DNA of 64,000 nt from Antiquaquibacter metalliresistens. Lineage in GTDB: Bacteria; Actinomycetota; Actinomycetes; Actinomycetales; Microbacteriaceae. The first letter of the stretch is position 1, and every line of letters begins with the position of its first letter. A model generated the notes under the pieces. The model saw only the letters and a program-made list of their open reading frames with translations. It was not told the DNA's origin and did no database searches. Of the stretch, positions 10,207 to 18,766 are shown one piece after another. The translations under genes were made by a program, and so were the position numbers. Location of the stretch: the NCBI RefSeq assembly GCF_029211225.1, contig NZ_JARGEM010000002.1, forward strand, positions 310,001 to 374,000, read 5' to 3'.

Positions 10207-10971
10207 GTGAGCGCGATCCGGAAGTTCTCCGCCGAGGCGATCCTGCTCGCCGGCGGTGGGGCCGCGCTGCTGCTGCAGCTGGCCAATCCCGCGGTCGGGC
10301 GCGGCGTCGCCGAACACAGCGACTTCGCGAACCGTCCCCTCGACCGCCTCCGGGGCACGCTCACCTACCTCACCGTCACCGTCTACGGCACGCCGGAGGA
10401 GGCTCGGCTCGTCGCGCGCCGCGTGGGCGAGGCGCACGCCCCGGTGCGATCGGCGGACTACGACGCGCGGGACCCCGAGCTGCAGCTGTGGGTGGCCGCG
10501 ACCCTCTACGACACCGCGGTGCGCGTGCACGAGCTCGCGTTCGGTGCGCTCGATCCCGAGGCCGCCGAGACTCTGCTCGCCGACTATGCCGTGATCGGTA
10601 CCGCGCTGGGGGTGCCGCGATCGCTGTGGCCCGCCGACCGCGCGGCCTTCGCCGCCTACTGGGGTGCGGCGGTGGGGCGGCTGCGGGTGGATGAACCGGC
10701 CCGCCGCGTCGCGCAGCAGTTGCTGCATCCCGTCTCCGGGCCGTGGTGGCTGCGCTCGCTCATGCCCACCGCGAGAGTCGTCACCGCCGGCCTGCTCGAC
10801 GAGCCGCTGCGGGAGGCCTACGGACTGCACCACGATCCCCGGCGCTTCGCGCGGTTCGTGCGGTTCGCGCGCGGCGCCTATCCGCATCTGCCGCGCCGCC
10901 TGCGCGAGGCGCCCATGCGATGGGTGCTGCGCAGGTTCCGGCGACTCAGTAGGGCAACTCCGCCGGCGTGA
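10207..10971 (+). CDS. Oxygenase MpaB family (DUF2236) protein
   Basis: A 254-residue protein of the DUF2236/MpaB family, which includes the latex-clearing oxygenase Lcp and other b-type haem or putative haem oxygenases. Family-like features are [20 protein letters not shown] near the N-terminus, a [14 protein letters not shown] segment, VGEAHAPV, and [12 protein letters not shown] before a helical C-terminus. GTG at 10207 is preferred because homologues begin near [16 protein letters not shown] and because upstream in-frame sequence crosses the inverted repeat. There is no signal peptide. It is divergent from sucC and convergent with the next gene (the 3' ends overlap by 26 nt). The actual substrate is unknown. 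Confidence 0.8.
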   Translation: MSAIRKFSAEAILLAGGGAALLLQLANPAVGRGVAEHSDFANRPLDRLRGTLTYLTVTVYGTPEEARLVARRVGEAHAPVRSADYDARDPELQLWVAATLYDTAVRVHELAFGALDPEAAETLLADYAVIGTALGVPRSLWPADRAAFAAYWGAAVGRLRVDEPARRVAQQLLHPVSGPWWLRSLMPTARVVTAGLLDEPLREAYGLHHDPRRFARFVRFARGAYPHLPRRLREAPMRWVLRRFRRLSRATPPA

Positions 10972-11887
10972 GCGCCGCCGTCGCATCCCCCGCGAGCGTC
11001 TCGTCCCGGGGGTTGAGCGTCAGCACCTTCGTGCCGTCGGCGATCGCCGCGACATCCACCCAGAACAGGTTCGGGCTGAGGGTCGACGAGAAGTAGTAGG
11101 TGCGGTTGGTGAGATCGTCCCCGGAGTGCCACCAGGTCGGGTAGACCCCGCCGTCGTCGTACGGAGCACCGTAGGGAACGCTGACGTTGCGGATGATCTG
11201 GAACACCCCGGCGACCGCCTGCGCCACCGTGCTCGGCTCGGGAAGGTAGTGACGGAAGTACGAGGCGCGCACGAAACGGTCGACCGAAGTGATGTCCCCG
11301 GGTGGCGGGAGCTCGCCACCGAACGGACGATACCGCGCGAGATTCTGCAGCTGCTTGTCGAGGGACGGGGAGTTGGCCATGACGGTGTACTCGTGTCCGT
11401 GATGCACGACGAGTTCGCCCTCCAGCGGCTCGATGATCGCGGAGTCGCCGGAAGCGTCCTCGAGCGCGAGATGGCAGCCCATGTGCTCGCCGCGCATCGG
11501 CATCGAGGTGACGCGGATGCGGTCGATGTCGGCGACCGCCTCGGCCACGGTGGCGTAGTTGTCGAGGATGTACTGGGCCCACATCGTGTTGGCGATCGAT
11601 GCGCGATCGTCCTGCGCCGGATAGACGGCCTCGTCGGCGTCGAGGTAGAGCACGTGGGCCCCGAGACCCTTCTCGTTCATGCCGTCGACCGTGCCCGAAC
11701 GCCACATGCTGAGCACGACCGAGGAGTAGCGGGAGACCCAATCGATCGAGGTCGCGTCGCCGTGACCCTCTCGGCGAGTGCCCCGCGGAACGAACCACAG
11801 GTCCGGCTCGTCGCTGACGGCCCAGTCCATGCATCGGCTCACCGTCGTGGCGATCGGATTGTCATTCCAGAGGACCCTCGTGCGCAT
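10946..11887 (-). CDS. Linear amide C-N hydrolase (choloylglycine/penicillin V acylase) family, nucleophile position altered
   Basis: A 313-residue member of the Ntn-hydrolase family that includes bile-salt hydrolase and penicillin V acylase. Family members normally start Met-Cys-Thr-Arg, and the Cys exposed by Met removal is the nucleophile. Here the start reads MRTRVLW, so codon 2 is CGC (Arg) instead of TGC (Cys), a one-base difference. Other family features persist: MDW at 20-22, WRSGTVDGMNEKGLGAHVLYL, ANSPSLDKQLQNLARYRPFGG and the C-terminal LNPR. A Cys does occur at 19 (SRCMDW), but at the usual Arg-x-Met-Asp position, not at the nucleophile site. No other in-frame start is available because a TAG lies 12 nt upstream of the ATG. 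The enzyme may be inactive or this base may be a sequencing error. The 3' end overlaps the convergent DUF2236 gene. Confidence 0.85.
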   Translation of the reverse strand: MRTRVLWNDNPIATTVSRCMDWAVSDEPDLWFVPRGTRREGHGDATSIDWVSRYSSVVLSMWRSGTVDGMNEKGLGAHVLYLDADEAVYPAQDDRASIANTMWAQYILDNYATVAEAVADIDRIRVTSMPMRGEHMGCHLALEDASGDSAIIEPLEGELVVHHGHEYTVMANSPSLDKQLQNLARYRPFGGELPPPGDITSVDRFVRASYFRHYLPEPSTVAQAVAGVFQIIRNVSVPYGAPYDDGGVYPTWWHSGDDLTNRTYYFSSTLSPNLFWVDVAAIADGTKVLTLNPRDETLAGDATAALTPAELPY

Positions 11888-11984
11888 GATCAGATGCTAG
11901 CGGCGGCCGGTTCCGCACCCGGGCCCTTCGACCCGTGCGCGCGGGGTACCGGCGGACGACACCCGCCAGGACTAGCGTCGTCTG

Positions 11985-13169
11985 GTGACCTCCGATGCAC
12001 CCGCCGACTCCCGGCGGGTGCGCGGTCTGCGGCTCGCCGCGCTCTCGCTCGGCCAGGTGGTCAGCTGGGGCGTGCTGTACTACGCCCTCATCGTCGCGGC
12101 GCCGGTGATCGCCGAGCAGACGGGATGGCCGCTCGCGCTCGTCACCGCGCTCTTCTCGGCGGGCCTCGTCACCTCAGCGATCGTCGGGATCGCCACGGGG
12201 CGCCTGCTCGATCGCTACGGCCCGCGCGTGATCATGACCTCGGGCTCCGCGCTCGCGGTCGCGGGGTTCGTGATGGTCGCCGTCGCGCCGAATCCGATCG
12301 CCTTCGGAGTGGGCTGGGTGATCGTCGGTGCCGCGCAATCCGCGGTGCTGTACCAGGCCGCGTTCACCGTGGTCGCGCGACGCTACGGTCAACGCGCACA
12401 TGGCGCGATGACGATCGTCACCCTCGCCGGCGGGCTGGCCTCCACCGTGTTCGCCCCGCTCGTGGCAGCCCTCGTGGTGGCGCTGGACTGGCGGGCCACG
12501 TTCCTCGTGCTCGCCGCCGTGCTGGCGACCGTGACGATCCCGCTGCACGCCTTCTCGCTCGAACGGCGTTGGCCGCCCCATGCCGTCGCCCCGCACGAGC
12601 ACGACGACCACACCGTCGCCACCGTGATCCGCACCCGCCGGTTCTGGTTCCTCGAACTCAGCATGATCGCGATCACGGGCGCCGGGTTCAGCGTGACCCT
12701 GAGCATCATCCCCCTCTTCACCGAGAAGGGGATCGGCTTCGAGCTCGCCGCGCTCGCCCTCGGTCTGCTCGGGGCCGGTCAGGTGATCGGTCGGCTGCTG
12801 TTCGTCGCGCTGCCGCGGGGAACGCGACCCTGGGTGCCCATCGCGCTCATCGCGGCGCTCACCGGCATCCTGCTGGCGGCGCTGGGCATCATCCCCGGAC
12901 CGCTCTGGGCCCTCATCGCGGTCGCCGTGCTCGCGGGGGCGGTGCGGGGCGCGAACACGCTCGCGCAGGGCTCCGCCGTGATCGATCGCTGGGGCACCCG
13001 CAACTACGGCGCGATCAACGGCGTGGTCGCGGCTCCGGTCACCATCATGGTCGCGCTCGCGCCGGCGATCGGTCCCGCGGTCGCCGCGGGCGTCGGCGGA
13101 TACCAGACGATGGCGCTCGTGATGGCCGGCATCGCGGCGGTGGCCGCGCTGCTCGCGCGCTGGAGTTGA
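11985..13169 (+). CDS. MFS transporter
   Basis: A 394-residue major facilitator protein with twelve predicted helices in two six-helix halves. The loop between helices 2 and 3 has the family motif GRLLDRYGPRVI. A central cytoplasmic stretch (about residues 200-216) rich in His and Asp, HEHDDHTV, separates the halves. The start is GTG at 11985, just after a short non-coding gap from the Ntn-hydrolase gene. The architecture resembles the OFA/monocarboxylate-type carriers (SLGQVVSWGVLYYA at helix 1), but the substrate cannot be assigned. It is convergent with the RNB gene 9 nt later. Confidence 0.85.
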   Translation: MTSDAPADSRRVRGLRLAALSLGQVVSWGVLYYALIVAAPVIAEQTGWPLALVTALFSAGLVTSAIVGIATGRLLDRYGPRVIMTSGSALAVAGFVMVAVAPNPIAFGVGWVIVGAAQSAVLYQAAFTVVARRYGQRAHGAMTIVTLAGGLASTVFAPLVAALVVALDWRATFLVLAAVLATVTIPLHAFSLERRWPPHAVAPHEHDDHTVATVIRTRRFWFLELSMIAITGAGFSVTLSIIPLFTEKGIGFELAALALGLLGAGQVIGRLLFVALPRGTRPWVPIALIAALTGILLAALGIIPGPLWALIAVAVLAGAVRGANTLAQGSAVIDRWGTRNYGAINGVVAAPVTIMVALAPAIGPAVAAGVGGYQTMALVMAGIAAVAALLARWS

Positions 13170-13178
13170 GCCGCAGCG

Positions 13179-14660
13179 TCAGGCGAGCCGAAAGCGGATC
13201 GTGCCGGTCGCGATGTCCGCGGACTCGAGCACGATGCCGACACGCTCCCCCGCGCGCACCTCGCCCTCGACCGCGGCCGAGATGAAGGGGTCGCTCAACT
13301 GCACCGTGCCGCCGCCGTTCTTGGCCGCGATGACGACGGCCTCGAAGCGCTCGCCGACCCGGTCGTGCAGCACTGCGGCCTCGATGGCGTCGATCGCCGC
13401 GCGATCGAGTCGCGAGGCCAGCGAGTCGGAGCGCCCCATGATGGCGGGCAGCTCGGGCAGCGCCTCGCGCACCCAGTCGGGCACCGGCCGCGCGTGGGCC
13501 AGCGCCTCGCAGGCCACGAGCACGAAGCGGTCGACCAGGCGACGCAGCGGCGCGGTCGCGTGCGCGTACGGTGCGGCGATCGCGGCCTGGATGCGCTCCT
13601 GCGGCGGTTCGCCGTCGAAGGCGGTGTAGCCGGCACCGCGGAACAGTGCGCCGGCCGCGTGCAGCACGGCGAGCCCGCGGGGGTCTGCGCGGTCGAGGGT
13701 GCGCAGGTACTCTCCGTAGCGCTGCGACTCGGGCCAGGGGCATCCGATCGCCGCCACCTGGGCGCGGAACCGTTCGATCGTCGCCGCGTCCGGCGCCGGC
13801 ATGGTACGCAGGATGCCGATGCCGCCGTCGATCATGATCTGCGCGGCCGCCATGCCGGTCATCAGCGAGAGCTGCGCGTTCCACGACTCCACGGGCAGCG
13901 GCGAGCGGCGCTCGAGCCGGTAGCGCCCATCGATGAGCACGACCTCCTCCTCCGGCCGATCGAGACTCGCGCCGCCGCGCTCGCGTTCGCGTTCCAACCG
14001 CAACCCGCCGACCTCGGGCAGCAGCGTCAGGCTGTCGCCGGCGGCTCCCCCGTCGAGTTCGTCCTGCGCTTCGCGGTAGCTGTAGCGGCGGGCGCTGCGC
14101 ACGGTCGCGCGGTCGAGGGTCGTCGCGGTGACCTCGCCGCGGGCATCCAGGTCGAAGGTCCAGACGAAGGCGGGGCGCTCGTCGCCCTCGAGCAGGGATG
14201 CCGCGCCCTCGCTCAGCACGGTCGGGTGCAACGGGATGCGGCCGTCCGGCGCGTAGAGGGTCTGCCCGCGCTCGCGCGCGGCGGCGTCGATCGCCCCTCC
14301 CGGCTCGACGAAGGCCGGCACGTCGGCGATCGCGTACCGCACGCGGAACCCGTCGCCGAGCCGTTCGAGATGCAGGGCCTGGTCGAGGTCGGTCGAGGCG
14401 GCGGGGTCGATGGTGATGAACGGGATGCCCGTCAGATCCGGCCCCGTCGGCCGCACCCGTTCGGCGGCCTCCCGCGCCTCGCGCTCCACCTCCGGCGAGA
14501 AGGACTCGGGCAGCTCGAGCTCGTCGCGGATCACCCGCAGCGCCGAGGCGAGCTCGTCGCGCGCGTCGCGGAACCGCACCAGGGGCACCGTGGTGCGCAC
14601 CCGGCTGCGCGCCTCGGCGTCGTTCGCCTGCTCGGCGTTCGACCGCTCAGAGTTTTTCAA
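13179..14660 (-). CDS. RNB-domain ribonuclease (RNase II/R family)
   Basis: A 3'-5' exoribonuclease of the RNB superfamily. The catalytic Asp cluster is in ITIDPAASTDLDQAL (Asp85, Asp91, Asp93), followed by VRYAIADVPAFV, and LPVESWNAQLSLMTGMAAA, and the PYAHATAPLRRLVDR segment typical of RNB C-terminal parts. At 493 residues it lacks the N-terminal cold-shock domains of RNase R and ends in a short S1-like segment, the common small actinobacterial form. The longest frame starts with TTG at 14660 and overlaps pcrA by 14 nt. A GTG at 14600 is an alternative that removes 20 charged residues. Either way it is probably coupled to pcrA. Confidence 0.88.
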   Translation of the reverse strand: MKNSERSNAEQANDAEARSRVRTTVPLVRFRDARDELASALRVIRDELELPESFSPEVEREAREAAERVRPTGPDLTGIPFITIDPAASTDLDQALHLERLGDGFRVRYAIADVPAFVEPGGAIDAAARERGQTLYAPDGRIPLHPTVLSEGAASLLEGDERPAFVWTFDLDARGEVTATTLDRATVRSARRYSYREAQDELDGGAAGDSLTLLPEVGGLRLERERERGGASLDRPEEEVVLIDGRYRLERRSPLPVESWNAQLSLMTGMAAAQIMIDGGIGILRTMPAPDAATIERFRAQVAAIGCPWPESQRYGEYLRTLDRADPRGLAVLHAAGALFRGAGYTAFDGEPPQERIQAAIAAPYAHATAPLRRLVDRFVLVACEALAHARPVPDWVREALPELPAIMGRSDSLASRLDRAAIDAIEAAVLHDRVGERFEAVVIAAKNGGGTVQLSDPFISAAVEGEVRAGERVGIVLESADIATGTIRFRLA

Positions 14661-16995
14661 TGGGCGCGATCTTGATCAGCAGCCGCTTGCGGCCCGCGGT
14701 GTCGAACTGCACCTCGGCGACGCTCTTCGGCCCGACGCCGGTGACCGCGGTCACCCGGCCCTCCCCGAAGTCGGTGTGCCGAATGCGATCCCCGGCCGCG
14801 AGCGTCAGGTCGCCGTTGTCGCGCACGGCACCGGTGACCGCCGAGGTCCACTCGGTCTTGGGGCGTGGGGCGGCCGGAAGGGAGTTGGCGTAGCTGAACC
14901 GCTCGCGCGCCGGGCGCGGATTCAGCGCCCGAGCGCGGTTGCCCATGCCCGGCGACTGCCGCCAGTCGATGAGCTCGGCCGGGATCTCCTGCAAGTAGCG
15001 GCTCGGCATCGCGACGTTGATCTCGCCGAAGGTCGCGCGCGAGGCCGAGAGCGAGAGGTAGAGCCGCTGCTTGGCGCGCGTGATGCCGACGTAGAACAGC
15101 CGCCGCTCCTCCTGCAGGCCGCCGGGCTCGCCCGCCGACATCTGGTGCGGCAGCAGTCCCTCCTCGAGTCCGGTGAGGAACACCGAGTCGTACTCGAGGC
15201 CCTTCGCGGTGTGCAGGGTCATGATCGAGACCGTGCCGTCGGTCTCGTCGATCTCGTCGGCCGCCGCGAACAGCGCGACGTTGGTGAGGAAGTCGATGAG
15301 GGTGCCGTCGGGGTTCGCGGTGCGGAACTCCTTGGCCTGCGCGACGAGCTCCTCCAGGTTCTCGGCGCGCGCCTCGTCCTGCGGGTCGCCGGAGTTCTTC
15401 AGCGAGGCGAAGTACCCGGTCTTCAGCAGCAGCTCGCTCAGGATGTCGTGCGGAGCGGACGTTGCCACCGATGCGGTCGCCTCCGACAGGATGGTGCCCA
15501 GATCGATGATCGCGGCCGTCACCTTGGGCCCGAGGCCGAGTTGACCCGCGTCGAGGAGTGCCTCGCGCAGCGGCATCCCCATGCGGTCGGCGTGGGACTG
15601 CAGCGCGGTCTCCGTGGCAGGCCCGATGCCGCGCTTGGGCACGTTCATGATGCGACGCAGTGCCAGGTCGTCGTCGGGGTTGGCGGCCTGGATGAGGTAG
15701 GCCATCGCATCCTTGATCTCGGCGCGCTCGTAGAACTTCGTGCCGCCGGGAATGCGGTACGGGATCGCCGAGCGGATGAAGATCTCCTCCAGCGGCCGGG
15801 TCTGCGCGTTGGTACGCACGAACACGGCGATCTCGTTGAGGCTCGTGCCCTTGCCGCGCAGCACCTCGATCTCGTCGGCCACGAACTGCGCCTCGTCGTG
15901 ACCGGTGTACCCCGTGTAGCCGACGATCTTCTCGCCCGCACCGACCGTGGTGAAGAGGTTCTTGGCCTTGCGGTCGAAGTTGTTGGCGATCACACCGTTG
16001 GCCGCGTCGAGGATGTTCTGCGTCGAGCGGTAGTTCTGCTCGAGCAGGATGACCTTGGAGTTGGGGAAGTCGCGTTCGAACTCCACGATGTTGCGGATGT
16101 CGGCCCCACGGAACGCGTAGATCGACTGGTCGGAGTCGCCGACCACCGTGAGCGAGGCACCCGGGATGCCACCGCCGGCGTCGAGGGCCATGCGCGTGTC
16201 CGGCGGCACGTGCTCGGGTGCGACGGGACGCACGAGCTCGCGGATGAGGGCGTACTGCGCGTGGTTGGTGTCCTGGTACTCGTCGACGAGCACGTGCCGG
16301 AAGCGGCGCTGGTAGAGGGCCGCGACATCCGGGAAGGCACGGAACAGATAGACGGTCTCGGCGATGATGTCGTCGAAGTCGAGCGCATTCGCCCGGCGCA
16401 GCGCGGCCTGGTAGCGACCGAAGATCTCGACGAAACCCGACTCCTTGGGGTCGTCCATGTTGACGCCGCGCGCGTAGGTCTGGATGTCGGTGAGCTCGTT
16501 CTTGAGCTTCGAGATGCGGTTCGACACCCCGCCCGGGGTGAAGCCCACGGTGTCGGCGTCGAGTTCCTTGATGATGCGCTTGAGCAGGGCCCGCTGGTCG
16601 GCGGTGTCGTAGATGGTGAACCCCGACTTCATGCCGAACACCTCGGCCTGCCGCCGCAGGATGCGCACACACGCCGAGTGGAACGTCGAGATCCACATGC
16701 CGTCGGTCGCATCCTCGCCGACGAGGGAACGCACCCGCTCGCGCATCTCCGCCGCGGCCTTGTTGGTGAACGTGATGGCGAGGATCTGGCTCGGCCACGC
16801 CTCGCGAGTCGACAGCAGACCGGCGATGCGGCGGGTGAGCACGCTCGTCTTGCCCGAGCCCGCCCCCGCGACGATGAGCAACGATTGGCCGCGGTACTCG
16901 ACGGCCGCGCGCTGCTGCGGATTGAGGCCCTCGAGGAGGGCATCGTCGATGCGGCCGCGCGAGGGCTGCCCGAGGGCGTCGAGAAGGTCGGTCAT
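14647..16995 (-). CDS. pcrA: ATP-dependent DNA helicase PcrA/UvrD
   Basis: Superfamily 1A 3'-5' helicase for DNA repair and replication-fork clearing. Order of motifs: LNPQQRAAVEY, Walker A AGAGSGKTS (43-51), ITFTNKAAAEMRER, Walker B LVDEYQDTN near 243, VVGDSDQSIYAFRGAD, LEQNYRST, SIMTLHTAKGLEYDSVF and VGITRAKQRLYL. The C-terminal ~50 residues (GDRIRHTDFGEGRVTAV to the end) form the Tudor-like domain that binds RNA polymerase in PcrA. It is 782 residues, normal for actinobacterial UvrD1. The gene is followed on the same strand by the RNB ribonuclease. Confidence 0.97.
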   Translation of the reverse strand: MTDLLDALGQPSRGRIDDALLEGLNPQQRAAVEYRGQSLLIVAGAGSGKTSVLTRRIAGLLSTREAWPSQILAITFTNKAAAEMRERVRSLVGEDATDGMWISTFHSACVRILRRQAEVFGMKSGFTIYDTADQRALLKRIIKELDADTVGFTPGGVSNRISKLKNELTDIQTYARGVNMDDPKESGFVEIFGRYQAALRRANALDFDDIIAETVYLFRAFPDVAALYQRRFRHVLVDEYQDTNHAQYALIRELVRPVAPEHVPPDTRMALDAGGGIPGASLTVVGDSDQSIYAFRGADIRNIVEFERDFPNSKVILLEQNYRSTQNILDAANGVIANNFDRKAKNLFTTVGAGEKIVGYTGYTGHDEAQFVADEIEVLRGKGTSLNEIAVFVRTNAQTRPLEEIFIRSAIPYRIPGGTKFYERAEIKDAMAYLIQAANPDDDLALRRIMNVPKRGIGPATETALQSHADRMGMPLREALLDAGQLGLGPKVTAAIIDLGTILSEATASVATSAPHDILSELLLKTGYFASLKNSGDPQDEARAENLEELVAQAKEFRTANPDGTLIDFLTNVALFAAADEIDETDGTVSIMTLHTAKGLEYDSVFLTGLEEGLLPHQMSAGEPGGLQEERRLFYVGITRAKQRLYLSLSASRATFGEINVAMPSRYLQEIPAELIDWRQSPGMGNRARALNPRPARERFSYANSLPAAPRPKTEWTSAVTGAVRDNGDLTLAAGDRIRHTDFGEGRVTAVTGVGPKSVAEVQFDTAGRKRLLIKIAPIEKL

Positions 16996-17027
16996 GACCG
17001 CCCAAGTCTACGTTCGACCCCGGACGC

Positions 17028-17531
17028 TCAGCCGCTGTAGTCGCCGTCGTCGGCCCAGACGATCAGGTAGCGGTTGTAGCCGTGCGCCTCGATGTAGAAC
17101 GAGACCGGCGGGTAGACACCCGTGAGCACCTCGCCGTCCGCCGTGGGGGCGCGCCCATGCACGACCGTGCGGTCCGGCGAGTCGAACTGCTGCTCGTAGT
17201 AGCTGAAGATCTGGTTCATCGTCATGTACTCGTCGGTCGCGTAGTAGGCCCAGGTCTCGACCGGGGACTCCTCCCGCCACCCGCACAGCACCGCGAATGG
17301 CGGCGGAGTCGGCCAGAAGTCGGGGCGCACCGGCAACTCGCCCTCGTAGAGCACGAGCTCGGTGCCGGGGTACTCCTTGAGGCACCGCGGGTCGACCTCG
17401 GGCGCCTGCTGTTGCGTCTCGATGTCGGGAGTGGGTGACGCGCTCGGCACGGGCATGGGGCCGCCGGTGGTGCACGCGCCGAGCGAGGTCGCGATTGCCG
17501 CGGCGAGGGCGATCCTGAGGAATCTGGTCAC
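17028..17531 (-). CDS. Lipoprotein A of a C-W-C sibling family
   Basis: A 167-residue predicted lipoprotein. The signal peptide ends in the lipobox SLGAC with Cys20, so it should be anchored on the outer face of the membrane. A Pro/Ser/Thr-rich linker follows. The domain has Cys50, Trp73 and Cys83 (FWPTPPPFAVLC). The spacing C-X22-W-X9-C is identical in the lipoproteins at 17545-18015 and 20601-21065, so the three look like diverged paralogues, and the two Cys probably form a disulfide. GTG at 17531 is chosen because it puts the hydrophobic segment at the N-terminus. It lies 13 nt after lipoprotein B in one operon. Function unknown. Confidence 0.8.
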   Translation of the reverse strand: MTRFLRIALAAAIATSLGACTTGGPMPVPSASPTPDIETQQQAPEVDPRCLKEYPGTELVLYEGELPVRPDFWPTPPPFAVLCGWREESPVETWAYYATDEYMTMNQIFSYYEQQFDSPDRTVVHGRAPTADGEVLTGVYPPVSFYIEAHGYNRYLIVWADDGDYSG

Positions 17532-17544
17532 GGGGATTCCCCGG

Positions 17545-18015
17545 CTAGATGCCGAAGGCGACGAAGTAGGTCCCCGTCGCGGCATCCGTCTGGATCGCGA
17601 ACTCGAGCGCGGGGCTCGTCGCGTTGAGGATCGGGCTGTCCCCGATCCCGTCGCTGCGCACGAGCTCGTAGCCCGCGAGCAGCGGCTCCCACCCGTCGAG
17701 CACCTGGTCTGGTGTCAACGAAGTGACGTACTGGAGCACGGCGTTGGTGTCGGAGGTCGGCGTGACCACGCACAGTGTCGAGCCCTCGGGCGCGGCGGGC
17801 CAATCGCTCGGCACCACCGCCGCGTCGCCGAGCGATGGCGCCACGGTCAGTGCGGGGAACGCCTCGAGGCACGCTTGCGGGGCGGCGGCATCCTGATTGC
17901 CGTCGACGACGGCGGGGTCGTCGAGCCCCGGTTCGTCGCTGTAGCCGGGCGAGCACGCCGCGAGGGCGAGCGCGAGCGCGATGGTCGCGACCGCCGCGGG
18001 CAACCGGCCGGTCAC
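17545..18015 (-). CDS. Lipoprotein B of the C-W-C sibling family
   Basis: A 156-residue predicted lipoprotein with lipobox LAAC (Cys21). After an acidic linker the domain contains Cys49, Trp72 and Cys82 in DWPAAPEGSTLC. The same DWP.PEGS.LC wording occurs in the lipoprotein at 20601-21065, and the third sibling at 17028 keeps the spacing. The C-terminal part (ALEFAIQTDAATGTYFVAFG) reads like alternating beta strands. The GTG start at 18015 overlaps the stop of the membrane protein gene (GTGA), which supports coupled translation. I do not recognise a named family. Confidence 0.8.
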   Translation of the reverse strand: MTGRLPAAVATIALALALAACSPGYSDEPGLDDPAVVDGNQDAAAPQACLEAFPALTVAPSLGDAAVVPSDWPAAPEGSTLCVVTPTSDTNAVLQYVTSLTPDQVLDGWEPLLAGYELVRSDGIGDSPILNATSPALEFAIQTDAATGTYFVAFGI

Positions 18016-18734
18016 GCCGTGAGCTCCCGAGTGATGCGACTGCGTCCCACGGCGAGCCAGATGCACGCGAACGCAAGCCACAGGCCGGATCCTGGACCCG
18101 CCAGACCGGGCACGCCCGTGATCCCGTAGGCGACCGCGATGAGCAGGAAGTACAGGCCACTGAGGGTGCCGAGGACGCGGGAGATGAGGCGCTCGCGCCA
18201 CGCCATCCACGCAACGGCACCGGCGGCGATGAGCACGCCGAGCCACGGGATGTACGGCCCGAAGTCGGTGAGCATGTAGTAGATGAGCAGGCTCTGGTCA
18301 TCGAACAGGCCGAACTCAGAGCCGCCGTAGCCGTAGTTGGCGAGCGCACCCTTCCAGCCGTAGGCGAGCGCGAGACCCGCCGCCGTCACGACGACACCGC
18401 CCGAGACCACCCGTGCGGCGACGGAGTGCAGGTACCGGTTCTCGACCCAGCGCTTCCATCCCGCCTGGAACACGAGGAGGGCGGCGACCGCAGCGAATCC
18501 GACGAGAAAGCCGAGGTAGTTCGTCATGCGATCGAGCTCAGCCATGCTGTCGGGGCCGACGAGGTAGGGCTCGCCGTTCTCGGCAGCGGCGAGCTCGCCG
18601 GCCGGCCGCGTGTCGAGCAGCACGGTTGCGGCGAAGCCGAGGATGCCGGCGACCACTCCCCAGAGCGGCCAAAGGCGTCCGGGTCGAACCTGTTCGACAG
18701 GCGGAGACGTGACGATCTCTGGGGATGCGGTCAT
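18012..18734 (-). CDS. Hypothetical six-helix membrane protein
   Basis: A 240-residue integral membrane protein. Predicted helices are near 22-42, 70-93, 107-128, 150-175, 184-204 and 208-228. The loop between helices 3 and 4 contains YGYGGSEFGLFDDQS, which is polar and probably external. ATG at 18734 is chosen; the in-frame sequence upstream is Arg-rich and overlaps the protease C-terminus. It follows the S1C protease gene by 32 nt and overlaps lipoprotein B by 4 nt. It may be the membrane partner of the protease/lipoprotein cluster. No family was recognised. Confidence 0.75.
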   Translation of the reverse strand: MTASPEIVTSPPVEQVRPGRLWPLWGVVAGILGFAATVLLDTRPAGELAAAENGEPYLVGPDSMAELDRMTNYLGFLVGFAAVAALLVFQAGWKRWVENRYLHSVAARVVSGGVVVTAAGLALAYGWKGALANYGYGGSEFGLFDDQSLLIYYMLTDFGPYIPWLGVLIAAGAVAWMAWRERLISRVLGTLSGLYFLLIAVAYGITGVPGLAGPGSGLWLAFACIWLAVGRSRITRELTA

Positions 18735-18766
18735 GGTGTTGTGCTCTCTTTCGTTGTCGGTGGTGA

